Shown here one piece after another: positions 25,428-34,516 of a stretch of 64,000 nucleotides of DNA (within the stretch, counting starts at the first letter, position 1; every line of letters begins with the position of its first letter). The notes beneath the pieces are model-generated. The model saw nothing but the letters and a program-made list of their open reading frames with translations, was not told the DNA's origin and did no database searches. Source of the stretch: Streptomyces sp. F001 (GTDB lineage Bacteria > Actinomycetota > Actinomycetes > Streptomycetales > Streptomycetaceae); NCBI RefSeq assembly GCF_004187715.1, contig NZ_QZWF01000001.1, positions 1,054,001-1,118,000 on the forward strand, given 5' to 3'. A program made the translations under genes and the position numbers.

Positions 25428-26666
25428 ATGCGCCTATCCAGACGAGCCCTACTCGCAGCGACAACGGCAGCAACCGCCCTCACCGCCGCATCCCCCGCCC
25501 ACTCGGCCGAGCGCCGCAGGCAACTCCGTACCGGATTCGAGAACCTTGCCGCAAGCTCCTATGCGCAGCTCAGCGGCCAGCGCACCGGCATCGTCACCAA
25601 CCCCACCGGCATCACCCGCGACGTACGCCACATCGTCGACGTCATGCATGCCGACGACCGGGTGAACCTGACCGCCGTCTTCGGCCCGGAGCACGGTTTC
25701 CGCGGCACCGCCCAGGCCGGCGGCTCCGAGGGCCGCTACGACGACCCGGCGACCGGGCTGCCGGTGTACGACACGTACCTGAAGAGCGGTCAGCCCCTCG
25801 CCGACATCTTCACGGCGTCGAACGTGGACACCGTCGTCTTCGACATCCAGGACGTCGGCGCACGCTTCTACACGTACATCTGGACCCTCTACGACTGCAT
25901 GGAGGCGGCCAGGCTCGCGGGCAAGCGGTTCGTCGTGCTGGACCGCCCGAACCCGGTGACCGGGCGGTCGGCCGAAGGACCGGTGCTGCACAAGGAGTTC
26001 GCGACGTTCGTCGGCCGGCAACCGATCTCCCAGGCGCACGGGATGACGGTCGCGGAACTGGCGCGGCTGTTCAACGAGGAGTTCCTGACCGCGCCGGTGG
26101 AACTGGACACCGTACGGATGACCGGCTGGAAGCGGTCGGAGTTCTACGACGCCGCCGGGCTGCCATGGGTGCCGCCGAGCCCCAACATGCCGACGCCCGG
26201 CACCGCCCTCGTGTACGCGGGAACGTGTCTCTTCGAGGGCACCAACCTCTCCGAAGGGCGCGGCACCACCCGCCCGTTCGAACTGCTCGGCGCCGAGGGC
26301 ATCGACGGACGCTGGGCCGCCGCCGCGAACGAACTCGCCCTGCCGGGTGTGCACTTCAGGGAGGCGTACTTCGCGCCCACCTTCTCCAAGTTCCAGGGGA
26401 AGACCGTCGGAGGCGTGCAGCTCCACGTGCACGACCGGAACGCCTTCGACCCGGTGCGCACCGGAGTCGCCCTCCTCGTGACGGCCAGGAAGGTCTGGAG
26501 CGGATTTGCCTGGCGCTCCGACAACTGGATCGACAAGCTGACCGGCTCCACCCTCGTCCGCACGATGATCGACGCCGGTGCGAGCGCCGGCGAGGTGGTG
26601 GCGGGCTGGCAGGAGGAACTGGCGGCGTTCCGGCGGGTACGCAGGGAGTACCTGCTCTATCGCTGA
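25428..26666 (+). CDS. namZ: Secreted DUF1343/NamZ-type exo-beta-N-acetylmuramidase
   Basis: The protein is 412 aa from ATG 25428. A twin-arginine-type signal (MRLSRRALLAATTAATALTA) ends near SPAHSA at residue about 26. The DUF1343 domain follows, with GQRTGIVTNPTGI, FGPEHGFRGTAQAGG, FDIQDVGARFYTYIWTLYD, VLDRPNPV and CLFEGTNLSEGRGT. Members release terminal MurNAc from peptidoglycan fragments, as shown for Bacillus NamZ. A role in cell-wall recycling or scavenging outside the membrane is inferred. It converges with the penicillin acylase gene. Confidence 0.9.
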   Translation: MRLSRRALLAATTAATALTAASPAHSAERRRQLRTGFENLAASSYAQLSGQRTGIVTNPTGITRDVRHIVDVMHADDRVNLTAVFGPEHGFRGTAQAGGSEGRYDDPATGLPVYDTYLKSGQPLADIFTASNVDTVVFDIQDVGARFYTYIWTLYDCMEAARLAGKRFVVLDRPNPVTGRSAEGPVLHKEFATFVGRQPISQAHGMTVAELARLFNEEFLTAPVELDTVRMTGWKRSEFYDAAGLPWVPPSPNMPTPGTALVYAGTCLFEGTNLSEGRGTTRPFELLGAEGIDGRWAAAANELALPGVHFREAYFAPTFSKFQGKTVGGVQLHVHDRNAFDPVRTGVALLVTARKVWSGFAWRSDNWIDKLTGSTLVRTMIDAGASAGEVVAGWQEELAAFRRVRREYLLYR

Positions 26667-26675
26667 GCGGCGCCG

Positions 26676-26717
26676 GTCCGGCGCGGCGGGCCGTGTCGGA
26701 CCACCGCCGCGCCGGAC
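26676..26717. terminator. Bidirectional terminator between namZ and the acylase gene
   Basis: A perfect 14-bp stem (GTCCGGCGCGGCGG and its complement) with a 14-base loop lies between the two convergent stop codons. Confidence 0.78.
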
Positions 26718-26722
26718 GAGGG

Positions 26723-29521
26723 TCACCGGTGTGAGGTGAACTCCACGACCTGCTGGTACGTCGGCCGGTTCTGCCAGCTGATTCCGCGGTGACCGATGCC
26801 GCCGAGCGCGCGGTGGACGACCGAGTCGGCGCACCACTGGTCGCCCGCCGAGCAGGCGTCGTCACCGGGGTAGACCTGGGCGGCGGTCCGGCCGGCCGCC
26901 TCCTTCAAGGTGCTGATCAGGGTGTCCCGGCAGGCGCTGAGGCTGCCGTCGCCGCAGTACGTCCTGGCCAGCGGCCCCTGCACCTGCTCGCCGAGCACCG
27001 ACCGGATGTCCTTGTCGACATAGCTCCACCACCCGTACTGGTAGGCGCTTCCGGCGTGTGCGCCGGTCGGGCCGTGGGCGGCCGACGGGGACTCGTCGAC
27101 CGGGAGGTTGGCGGTGAAGGCGCTGTACAGGTCGCTGCCGAGGCCGGGTTCGAACTCGGCCTTCACCAGCAGCGGCCACCAGGCGTCCAGGATGCGGATC
27201 GCGTCGGCATGGGCGTAGGTGCGCGAACCGGCCGAGGTCTCCGTACGCCGTGCCCCGGCCGACACCCACGCGGACAGTTTGCTCACCGCCGCCGCGGCCG
27301 CCGGGTCCGTCACCGGCGAGCTGTTGATCACCTTCAGCAGCTTCGGCAGCACGTCCTGAGCGCGCAGGTCGGCGAGCCCCGCCTCCGCCATCGCCTTCAC
27401 CAGCGAGGCGCGCGTCACGCCACCGGCGTCCACCAGCTTCTTCACCCGGTCGTCCAGCAGATTGCCGCGGTGCACCGACCCGTTGCCCCAGGGCGCGGCG
27501 GCGTAGTCCTCGGCCTGCTTGTTGTTCCAGGAGATGTAGTAGTCCTGGTCGATCGAGTTCGGGTGCTGGGAAGGCGGTGTGTAGGAGGCGGTGTTGGTGT
27601 CCGGGTTCCAGTTCCGCCATTCGTACGCCGGCTGCGCCCAGGCCGGGAACTCGGCGTCGACGCCGTTCGCGCGCACCGGGTTGTCGCCGCTGTTGTAGTA
27701 CGCGGTGTGCTCGGAGTCGGCGTAGAACCAGTTGAAGGTGTAGTTGATGTGCTGCACCGCGCTCTGGAAGCTCTCCGGGCCCTTGACGTGATCGGGGTCG
27801 TTCAGCATCTGGAAACCGATGATGGAGTCGGCCTCGTGCAGGAAGGAGGAGCGCAGGGTGGTGTAGGCGACCTTCTTGCCGTCGACGGTCGCGCGATGGG
27901 TGACCGGGCCGTACTTCGTGCGCCAGACGCGCATCGTGTACGAACCGGCGGCGGTGCCGTCGGCCACGGTCGGCTTCCAGGCGTTCTTCTGCTCGACCTT
28001 CTCCATCGGCGTACAGGTGCCGCGGTACAGGTAGTGGTGGTCGTCCTGGCACAGCTCGACTGCGTACGTGTCGATGATGTCCTGGCCGGAGGTGGTCGCG
28101 CTCCAGGCGTAGTCCTGGCCGCGGCCGAGTTCGACGTAGAAGCTCAGGCCCGCGAAGGACGCGCCGCGGGCGCTGATGCCCGGGCCCTGGATCTCCTGGA
28201 GCATCAGCAGCTGCGGAGCGAAGTAGCCGGTCTGCGGGCCGAAGACGGCAACCGGGTGACCGCTCGCGGTGTGCTCGCCGCTCACCACCAGGGCGTTGGA
28301 CATTCCGCGCTTGGCGGAGGTGACGGCGTTCGCGGCGGCGTCGGCCGAGGCGCCGGTGGCACCCGGGGAAGCCGCGCTGCCCGTACGGTCGAAGACGAGC
28401 TCCTCGCGGGTCACCGAACCGGCGTCGGGCAGGGCCTCGCCCTGTGGGTCGGCGGGCTTCCGGCCGTACGGGAAGCTGCCGTCGTGAACGGTGAGGACGG
28501 CCTCGGGGTCGTTGCGCTCCCGGAAGGACTCCCACACCTTGGTGCCCTCGGTGACGCCGTACTTGGACTGGGCGGCGAGCAGCGAGAGCGCGTTGCCCAC
28601 CTCACCGCCGCCGCCGGAGCCGAACAGCGCGCCGATGACGGAGGCCAGCGCGACCAGGTCGGTGGGCTTGAAGTGCGCGATCGTGCCGGCGTTGGTGACG
28701 GAGTCCTTGTGGCCGGTCAGGACGTACTCGCCGGGGAAGTAGCGGCCGCTGTCGGAGGCGTCGATGTAGGCGTTGATGCCGTCGACGTAGGCGTTGACGT
28801 CGGCGAGGGCCTGCCGGCCGCGCTCGCCGTTCGAGGCGGCGGCGTTGTCTATCTGCGCCTGCAGATCGGCCTCGGTGTAGGGCGCGTTGCGCCAGAACTC
28901 CTGCTCGAGGCCCTGGTTGGAGGCGGCGCCGCCGGCGAAGGAGGTGAGCTGTCCGCGCCCGACATGACGGAAGACGTCCATCAGCCACAGCCGGTCCTCA
29001 GCCGCCGCATAGCCGGCACCGAACTCCGTGCCGTACCGAGTGGTACCGGTGATGTGCGGTACGCCCGTCTTCTTGTCGCGGACGATCGTCACGTCGCTGC
29101 GGCCGGCAGGCTTGACGGTGGAGGCGACCTGATCGGCGGGGACCCCGAACGACGCGTCGTTGAAGAAGGTGTTGATCGTGGCGTCGGTGAGCGTGGAGTA
29201 GCCGGTGGCCAGAGAGGCGTACGGGCCGAGTTGGTCCTCGGCGTGGGCGGGCTGGGTGCCGAAGGCCTGGTGGAGGAGGATCTGTGCAAGGGTGGCGTTG
29301 CCGTTCTGGCCGGGCGGCAGGATGTCCGAACACCGGTTGCCGCAGTGGTCGGTGACGGCCGCGGCATCGGCGGCAGGCGCCTCGGGGGCAGCGGCCGCCT
29401 GGGACAGCGGGGACAAAAGGCCGGCAATCAGGACGCATACGGATGCGGTCTTCAGGAACCCGAGGGATCTCCGGGGAGTTCTCAGTCTGTCGAGCGCGTT
29501 GCGTGGGGTGCGCCGTGGCAT
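26723..29521 (-). CDS. Secreted penicillin acylase family protein (Ntn hydrolase)
   Basis: The protein is 932 aa from ATG 29521, preceded by GGGAGGAG. A long signal region (SVCVLIAGLLSPLSQAAAAP) ends near residue 45. The alpha-chain part includes VRDKKTGVPHITGTTRYG and AAAEDRLWLMDVFRHVGRG. The autocatalytic site is GMSNALVVSG, with Ser408 expected to become the N-terminal nucleophile of the beta chain; the residue before it is Met, not the common Gly. Beta-chain features include FGPQTGYFAPQLLMLQEI and NYTFNWFYADSEH. The likely substrate is an N-acyl amide (beta-lactam, acyl-homoserine lactone or lipopeptide). Confidence 0.93.
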   Translation of the reverse strand: MPRRTPRNALDRLRTPRRSLGFLKTASVCVLIAGLLSPLSQAAAAPEAPAADAAAVTDHCGNRCSDILPPGQNGNATLAQILLHQAFGTQPAHAEDQLGPYASLATGYSTLTDATINTFFNDASFGVPADQVASTVKPAGRSDVTIVRDKKTGVPHITGTTRYGTEFGAGYAAAEDRLWLMDVFRHVGRGQLTSFAGGAASNQGLEQEFWRNAPYTEADLQAQIDNAAASNGERGRQALADVNAYVDGINAYIDASDSGRYFPGEYVLTGHKDSVTNAGTIAHFKPTDLVALASVIGALFGSGGGGEVGNALSLLAAQSKYGVTEGTKVWESFRERNDPEAVLTVHDGSFPYGRKPADPQGEALPDAGSVTREELVFDRTGSAASPGATGASADAAANAVTSAKRGMSNALVVSGEHTASGHPVAVFGPQTGYFAPQLLMLQEIQGPGISARGASFAGLSFYVELGRGQDYAWSATTSGQDIIDTYAVELCQDDHHYLYRGTCTPMEKVEQKNAWKPTVADGTAAGSYTMRVWRTKYGPVTHRATVDGKKVAYTTLRSSFLHEADSIIGFQMLNDPDHVKGPESFQSAVQHINYTFNWFYADSEHTAYYNSGDNPVRANGVDAEFPAWAQPAYEWRNWNPDTNTASYTPPSQHPNSIDQDYYISWNNKQAEDYAAAPWGNGSVHRGNLLDDRVKKLVDAGGVTRASLVKAMAEAGLADLRAQDVLPKLLKVINSSPVTDPAAAAAVSKLSAWVSAGARRTETSAGSRTYAHADAIRILDAWWPLLVKAEFEPGLGSDLYSAFTANLPVDESPSAAHGPTGAHAGSAYQYGWWSYVDKDIRSVLGEQVQGPLARTYCGDGSLSACRDTLISTLKEAAGRTAAQVYPGDDACSAGDQWCADSVVHRALGGIGHRGISWQNRPTYQQVVEFTSHR

Positions 29522-29751
29522 GGCAGCTCCTCCCGACGGGGGTGGGCGGGATGTTACCGCCGGTTATCCCCGAGTTTGAAGATGAACATGCGTCACTTTT
29601 GGGAGTCGAAAGGACCAGCCAGAGCGGCAGTTGGAGACGGAGGACATCGGATGGAGCCGATTCGCTTGTCGATACGTCTATTCGGAGACGTCCGTACGAC
29701 GACGCCGAAGTGACCGAAGTACAGGTGCAGGTGTGACGGAGGTGCAGGGCG
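29522..29751. promoter_or_regulatory. Divergent intergenic region, acylase / zinc-ribbon protein
   Basis: These 230 bases are noticeably less GC-rich than their surroundings and should hold both divergent promoters. Small open frames here lack ribosome sites or family features. No clear operator was recognised. Confidence 0.4.
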
Positions 29752-30354
29752 ATGGCCGGTTTCCGGAGTCTGGCGAGACAGGTACGCGACCCCCGGTGCG
29801 ATCTGGCGCTACGGCGCTATTCGCTGCGCAAGTGCCTTGAACGGTTCGCCCCCTACGGACACAGGGCGACCTGGGACCACTTGTGCTCCCGGGCCGGATT
29901 CGGCCCGGAGGACCGGTCTCCCGAACCGGCGCGGCTCGTGGCCGCGTTGGAGGAGCTGGAGGAGGCGCGGGCGGTGTGGCTGGCCTACGAGGTCGAGTTC
30001 GCCGAGCGCCGCAAGAAGGAGAAGCACGACGGGCTGCGCAGGCCGGGCACGGTGGACGACTGGCACCGGCTGACCTGGGGCGGTTTCGGCGTCGCCTGGT
30101 GCGACGACCCGCGGCTCCACCCGGTCGAGCCGCTGGCGGAGGTACTGCGCCGGCTGATCGCCGCGTTGGAGCGCGAGCCCGGATCGGCGTGCCCGGCGTG
30201 CGGAGGGGAACGCCTCGTCTGGAAGTACGACCTGGACCACGAACCGTCGTCGGGGCCGGTCTGCACGGACTGCGGGATCCTGGTGCCGCGCCCCGTGCTC
30301 ACGCCCGAGGCCCTGGCGTACGCCAGGCGCGAACGACTGCTGATGTCCGCCTGA
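29752..30354 (+). CDS. Hypothetical protein with C-terminal zinc ribbon
   Basis: The protein is 200 aa from ATG 29752 (GGAGG upstream). The N-terminal two thirds is helical and charged (AALEELEEARAVWLAYEVEF), with no signal peptide. The C-terminus has CPACGGERLVWKYDL followed by CTDCGILVPRP, two CxxC pairs that should bind zinc. I do not recognise the family. It stands alone, diverging from the acylase gene. Confidence 0.75.
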   Translation: MAGFRSLARQVRDPRCDLALRRYSLRKCLERFAPYGHRATWDHLCSRAGFGPEDRSPEPARLVAALEELEEARAVWLAYEVEFAERRKKEKHDGLRRPGTVDDWHRLTWGGFGVAWCDDPRLHPVEPLAEVLRRLIAALEREPGSACPACGGERLVWKYDLDHEPSSGPVCTDCGILVPRPVLTPEALAYARRERLLMSA

Positions 30355-30456
30355 GGATACGGGTGCTCAACGGGGGACAACGGGGGCAAAGAGGGGCAAA
30401 GAGAGGACAGTTGGAGGCGGTGAGACGCACCCGAACCACCTCCCGTCGGCAGCCCC

Positions 30457-30954
30457 TCAGCCGCAGCCCCCGGACTCCCGCTGCCGCGGCCCGCCTTCCC
30501 GTCGCTCCACCATCAGGCGGGAGCCCGACCGGCGTTCACCGAAGGCGTCGTCGGGGTTGGACAGGATGCAGGTGTCCAGGGAGAGGCAGCCGCAGCCGAT
30601 GCAGTCGGTGAGGTGGTCGCGGAGGCGGTTGAGCTGCTTGATGCGCTCGTCCAGTTCGGAGCGCCAGGCCTCGGAGAGACGGGCCCAGTCCTCCCGGGTG
30701 GGCGTGCGTTCCTCGGGGAGCTCGGCGAGGGCCTCGCGGATCGTGGCGAGCGGGATGCCGACGCGCTGCGCGGCACGGACGAAGGCGACACGGCGCAGCG
30801 TGTCACGGGTGTAGCGGCGCTGGTTGCCGGCGGTGCGACGGCTGCTGATCAGGCCCTTGGACTCATAGAAGTGCAGGGCGGAGACGGCGGCGCCGCTGCG
30901 CGCGGAGAGCTGGCCGACCGTGAGCTCGTGGATCTTCTCGGGAATCTTGGGCAC
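30457..30954 (-). CDS. soxR: SoxR redox-sensing MerR-family regulator
   Basis: The protein is 165 aa if started at GTG 30954, where SoxR homology begins (IPEKIHELTVGQLSARSGAA). ATG 30999 has a better-spaced GGGAG site and would add 15 residues. The MerR helix-turn-helix and dimer helix are followed by the [2Fe-2S] motif CIGCGCLSLDTC near residue 124. In Streptomyces SoxR senses redox-active antibiotics rather than driving a SoxS regulon. It diverges from the MaoC gene. Confidence 0.92.
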   Translation of the reverse strand: MPKIPEKIHELTVGQLSARSGAAVSALHFYESKGLISSRRTAGNQRRYTRDTLRRVAFVRAAQRVGIPLATIREALAELPEERTPTREDWARLSEAWRSELDERIKQLNRLRDHLTDCIGCGCLSLDTCILSNPDDAFGERRSGSRLMVERREGGPRQRESGGCG

Positions 30955-31019
30955 TCCTCCGACCCTACCGACCCGCCATGACCGACCGTCCGTTGACATG
31001 GGCTCCCGATCGCACCATG

Positions 31020-31035
31020 CTAAGCAGTCGCTTAG
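31020..31035. promoter_or_regulatory. TetR-type operator upstream of maoC
   Basis: CTAAGC-AGTC-GCTTAG, a perfect 6-bp inverted repeat with 4-base centre, ends 24 bases before the MaoC start. It closely matches the site at 32218-32233 upstream of the TetR gene on the other side of maoC. Confidence 0.6.
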
Positions 31036-31059
31036 ACAAGCTACGCGAGAGGCCGGGAC

Positions 31060-31521
31060 ATGGCAGAGCCGAGGATCTTCACGTCCGTCGATGAGCTGAA
31101 GGCGGCGGTGGGCGAGCAGCTGGGACACACGGACTGGCTGGAGGTCGACCAGAAGCGGATCGATCTGTTCGCCGACGCGACCGGTGATCACCAGTGGATC
31201 CATGTCGATCCGGAGAAGGCCGCCGCAGGTCCGTTCGGTACGACCATCGCGCACGGCTATCTGACCCTGTCGCTGCTGCCGTTGTTCGGCCCGCAGCTGA
31301 TCGCCGTCGAGGGCGTGAAGATGGGCGTCAACTACGGCACCAACAAGGTCCGTTTCCCCTCCCCCGTCCCGGTCGGCTCCCGGCTGCGCGCCACCGCGCG
31401 GATCACCGGCGTCGAGGACGTGCCGGGCGGGGTGCAGGTGACGGTCGCCTTCACCGTGGAGCGCGAGGGCGGGGACAAGCCGGCGTGCGTCGCCGAGTCG
31501 GTGTCGCGGTACTACGTCTGA
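31060..31521 (+). CDS. MaoC-like (R)-specific enoyl-CoA hydratase
   Basis: The protein is 153 aa with a hot-dog fold. The hydratase motif FADATGDHQWIHVDPEKA (catalytic Asp and His) is followed by GPFGTTIAHGYLTLSLLP. Length is typical of single-domain (R)-hydratases acting on enoyl-CoA in fatty acid metabolism. It ends 3 bases before the convergent TetR stop; a shared operator suggests this TetR controls it. Confidence 0.92.
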   Translation: MAEPRIFTSVDELKAAVGEQLGHTDWLEVDQKRIDLFADATGDHQWIHVDPEKAAAGPFGTTIAHGYLTLSLLPLFGPQLIAVEGVKMGVNYGTNKVRFPSPVPVGSRLRATARITGVEDVPGGVQVTVAFTVEREGGDKPACVAESVSRYYV

Positions 31522-31524
31522 GGC

Positions 31525-32169
31525 CTACTTCTCGGCGCCCGGCGCCCGCTGCACCCCCACCATCCGCAGCACGAGGTCGGCGTACATCGCGCCGACCTCG
31601 TCGGGCGTCCAGGGGCCCTGGACATTGAACCAGCGGGCCACGTCGATGCAGAGCGAGAGCACGGCGAGGGTCGTGCCCTGCACGTCGAGCACGTCGAACT
31701 CGCCCGCCGCGAGGCCGTCCTCGATGATGCCGCGCACCTCGGCGTCGCACTGTCGCCGCAGTGCGACGATCTCGGCGCGGGCCTCGGGTCCGAGGGAGTC
31801 CAGTTCGTACTGGACCACGCGTGCTGTCGTGCGGCCCCCGGCGTGCCAGCGGACGAAGGAGCTCACCGCGTCGGCGAGCCGCTCGGTCGCACTGCCCTCA
31901 CGCCGGGCCGCCGTGCGCAGGATGTCGAGGGCCCTTTCGTGGCCGATCCTGCTGATGCGGTGCAGCAGCTCTTCCTTGGTCTTGTAGTGGATGTAGAGCG
32001 CGGCCGGGCTCATGCCGGCGCGGCCCGCGATGTCACGGGTCGTCGTGGCGTGATAGCCGCGCTCGGCGAAGGCCTCCACGGCGGCGATCAGCAGTCGCCG
32101 GGCCGCGTCAGGGGTGACCTCGGCCCACGGCTGCATCTCGCCGCCGGCCGTCTCCTCCGCCGTACTCAT
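31525..32169 (-). CDS. TetR regulator next to maoC
   Basis: The protein is 214 aa. The helix-turn-helix (TTRDIAGRAGMSPAALYIHY) is at residues about 43-62, with a KstR-like ligand domain behind. Operators of the form CTNAGC-N4-GCTTAG lie upstream of this gene and of the convergent maoC, so it probably represses both and responds to an acyl-CoA (inference). Confidence 0.88.
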   Translation of the reverse strand: MSTAEETAGGEMQPWAEVTPDAARRLLIAAVEAFAERGYHATTTRDIAGRAGMSPAALYIHYKTKEELLHRISRIGHERALDILRTAARREGSATERLADAVSSFVRWHAGGRTTARVVQYELDSLGPEARAEIVALRRQCDAEVRGIIEDGLAAGEFDVLDVQGTTLAVLSLCIDVARWFNVQGPWTPDEVGAMYADLVLRMVGVQRAPGAEK

Positions 32170-32217
32170 CGCTTGTCCGCCCCTCTCGCCGCCAGAGGCA
32201 CCACCATACCGCCGAAG

Positions 32218-32233
32218 CTGAGCGAGCGCTTAG
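32218..32233. promoter_or_regulatory. TetR-type operator upstream of the maoC-linked tetR
   Basis: CTGAGC-GAGC-GCTTAG lies 49-64 bases before the TetR start and matches 31020-31035 except at the spacer and one arm position. It suggests autoregulation. Confidence 0.58.
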
Positions 32234-32242
32234 GGCACTCGC

Positions 32243-32530
32243 TCAGAGCTTCTCGAAGGGGTCGTGCTCGGCGAGCAGCTTCTCCAGCCGTGCCTGGTCG
32301 ACCCGGCTGACGATCTGCCCGGCCTCCTGCCGGTCGCGGATGACCTTGGCGAGCGTGAAGGCGGACGTGACGAGGTAGAGGACGGCGATACCGAGAAAGC
32401 CGCGCACCCATGGATCGGCCTCGAGCTGGAAGATGCCGACGGCCGTGGCGGCCAGGGCGACGGCGAACGACGCGACGGCCTGACCGTAGAAGGCGGCCGT
32501 GCTCTGCTGTTTGACCGGTGTGTCACTCAT
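32243..32530 (-). CDS. YiaA/YiaB two-helix membrane protein
   Basis: The protein is 95 aa from ATG 32530. It has two hydrophobic helices (FAVALAATAVGIFQL and FLGIAVLYLVTSAFTLAKVI), matching the YiaAB two-helix domain, then a charged C-terminal tail VSRVDQARLEKLLAEHDPFEKL. Function is unknown. It lies between the TetR and acyl-CoA dehydrogenase genes on the same strand but with its own gap, so operon membership is uncertain. Confidence 0.85.
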   Translation of the reverse strand: MSDTPVKQQSTAAFYGQAVASFAVALAATAVGIFQLEADPWVRGFLGIAVLYLVTSAFTLAKVIRDRQEAGQIVSRVDQARLEKLLAEHDPFEKL

Positions 32531-32589
32531 GGGGACAAGCGTCCGCAGATGTGGCGCGGCCCACATCCGCTCAGGTACTCAGAAGGTAC

Positions 32590-33741
32590 TCAGAACGCCG
32601 AAACCCCGGTCAGCGCCCTGCCGATGAGCAGCTTCTGGATCTGGCTGGTGCCCTCGTAAAGGGTCATCACGCGGGCGTCACGCAGCAGCTTGCCCACCGG
32701 GTACTCGTCGATGTAGCCGTAACCGCCGAAGACCTGGAGGGCGTTGTTGGCGGCGCGGACGGCCGCCTCCGAGGCGAAGAGCTTGGCCTTGGACGCCTCG
32801 GTGGCGAAGGGCAGGCCGCGGTCGATCAGATCGGCCACCCGCCAGGTCAGCAGCCGGGCGGCGTCGGCGTCCACGGCGATGTCGCTGAGGAGCTCCTGCA
32901 CCAGCTGGTGATGGGCGATGCTCCGGCCGAACTGCTCGCGCTCACCGGCGTACCGCACCGCCGCGTCCAGCGCGGCCTGCGCTATGCCGACACAGCCCGC
33001 CGCGACCGACATCCGCCCCTTGGCGAGCGCGGACATGGCGACGGAGAACCCCTTGCCCTCCGCTCCGAGCATCGCGGAGGCGGGGACGCGGACGTCCTGA
33101 AGGACCAGCTCGGCGGTGGCCTGGCCGCGCAGGCCGAGCTTGCCGTGGAGGGTGCGGCGGGTCAGGCCCGGAGCGGAGGCCGGCACGAGGAAGGCAGAGA
33201 CGCCCTGGTGGCCGGGGGTGTCCGTGGAGCGGGCGAACAGCAGGACCACATCCGCCCAAGTCCCGTTCGTGATGAACATCTTGGTGCCGTTGATCACGTA
33301 GTCGTCGCCCTCGCGGACCGCGCGGGTGGCGAGGTTCCCGGCGTCGGATCCGGTGCCCGGCTCGGTGAGGGCGAAGCAGCCGACGTACTCCCCGGAGGTG
33401 AGCCCCGGCAGCCACCGCCGCTTCTGCTCCCCGCTCCCCCAGGCGGCGATCGTCTTGGCGACCAGGCCCAGCGAGACGGACACGATCCCGCGCACGGACG
33501 AGTCCCCGCGGCCGAGTTCCTCCGTCACCAGGCAGTACGCGAGATGGTCGCCGCCCGAGCCGCCGTACTCCTCGTCGACGGTCAGCCCCAGGAACCCGAC
33601 CTCACCGAGCTTCTTGACGATGCCGCGGTCCACCTCCTCGGCGCGGTCCCAGGTGACGACGTTCGGGGCGATCTCACGGTCCACGAAGTCCCGGGCGAGC
33701 TGCCGTACGGCGGTCTGCTCCTCGCTGAGCTCGAGGTTCAT
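32590..33741 (-). CDS. Acyl-CoA dehydrogenase
   Basis: The protein is 383 aa. Family blocks are CFALTEPGTGSDAGNLATRA, VINGTKMFITNG, and MTLYEGTSQIQKLLIGRAL, where Glu of YEGTSQ is the expected catalytic base of short/medium-chain enzymes. It is divergent from the TetR gene at 33829, with a 19-bp inverted-repeat operator between them. The substrate chain length is not determined. Confidence 0.93.
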   Translation of the reverse strand: MNLELSEEQTAVRQLARDFVDREIAPNVVTWDRAEEVDRGIVKKLGEVGFLGLTVDEEYGGSGGDHLAYCLVTEELGRGDSSVRGIVSVSLGLVAKTIAAWGSGEQKRRWLPGLTSGEYVGCFALTEPGTGSDAGNLATRAVREGDDYVINGTKMFITNGTWADVVLLFARSTDTPGHQGVSAFLVPASAPGLTRRTLHGKLGLRGQATAELVLQDVRVPASAMLGAEGKGFSVAMSALAKGRMSVAAGCVGIAQAALDAAVRYAGEREQFGRSIAHHQLVQELLSDIAVDADAARLLTWRVADLIDRGLPFATEASKAKLFASEAAVRAANNALQVFGGYGYIDEYPVGKLLRDARVMTLYEGTSQIQKLLIGRALTGVSAF

Positions 33742-33783
33742 GACGGGTCACCCCACAGATCGAAAGTCGCACAGTCGCCATTT

Positions 33784-33802
33784 AAATTAGCACTGCTAGT
33801 TT
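33784..33802. promoter_or_regulatory. Operator between acyl-CoA dehydrogenase and tetR
   Basis: AAATTAGC-ACT-GCTAGTTT is an 8-3-8 inverted repeat with one mismatch. An almost identical site (AAACTAGC-GGC-GTTAGTTT) lies at 40401-40419 before the aldehyde dehydrogenase operon. Confidence 0.7.
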
Positions 33803-33828
33803 CCAGTCGCAGCCCTACTATGTGCGCC

Positions 33829-34470
33829 ATGGCCCGACCGCGCAAGCCCCTGCTCAGCACCGAACGGATCGTCGAGACGGCCCGCGCGCTGGTGGACACG
33901 GAGGGCCTGGCGGCCGTCTCCACCCGCCGGCTCGCCGCGGAGCTCGGGGTGAGCGGGCCCTCGCTCTACAACCACTTCCGCACCAAGGACGAGATCCTGG
34001 AGGCGGTCGCGGACTCGGTGAGCGCCCAGGTCGATCTGTCGATGTTCGAGGACGGCCGGGACTGGCGGACCGCGCTGCACGACTGGGCCGTCTCCTACCG
34101 GGCCGCGCTGCGCAACCACCCGAACATCGTCCCGGTCCTCGCCCGCGGCCCCGGCCGCCGCCCGGCCGCGCTGCGGCTGGCGGACGCGGTCTACGGCGCG
34201 ATGGTCGAGGCCGGCTGGCCACCTGCGCAGGCCACCTCCATCGGTGCGCTGATGCGGTACTTCATCATGGGCTCCGCGCTGGGCTCGTTCGCCGGGGGTT
34301 TCGTGGACGACGTGAGTGCATACGACCCCGCCGACTACCCGCACCTCGGGCAGGCCCATCTCCTGGCCGAGCGGCAGGAGAAGATCGACGAGCGCGCCTT
34401 CGAGACCGGGCTCGCGGCCCTGCTGGACGGGTTGGCGCAGCAGTACGAGCAGGTCGCACGGCCTGCGTAG
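33829..34470 (+). CDS. TetR regulator divergent from acyl-CoA dehydrogenase
   Basis: The protein is 213 aa. The helix-turn-helix STRRLAAELGVSGPSLYNHF is near residues 28-47, with a TetR_C-type ligand domain. TACTAT (33816-33821), 7 bases before the ATG, looks like a -10 element of a leaderless transcript. The 19-bp operator upstream recurs at 40401, so its regulon probably includes the divergent acyl-CoA dehydrogenase and the aldehyde/alcohol dehydrogenase operon 6.5 kb away (inference). Confidence 0.88.
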   Translation: MARPRKPLLSTERIVETARALVDTEGLAAVSTRRLAAELGVSGPSLYNHFRTKDEILEAVADSVSAQVDLSMFEDGRDWRTALHDWAVSYRAALRNHPNIVPVLARGPGRRPAALRLADAVYGAMVEAGWPPAQATSIGALMRYFIMGSALGSFAGGFVDDVSAYDPADYPHLGQAHLLAERQEKIDERAFETGLAALLDGLAQQYEQVARPA

Positions 34471-34516
34471 AGACGGTTCGGTGGGCACCGAAAGGTGAGT
34501 GCCCCATGCTGGGCGC

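Noticed and set aside
26789..29713. Plus-strand open frame of 974 codons
   Set aside because: It is antisense to the penicillin acylase gene, which has a signal peptide and a catalytic motif. It shows no family features.
31000..31254. Longer start for soxR reaching into the maoC gene
   Set aside because: Homology begins at IPEKIHELTVG. The upstream extension is antisense to maoC and unlike any SoxR.
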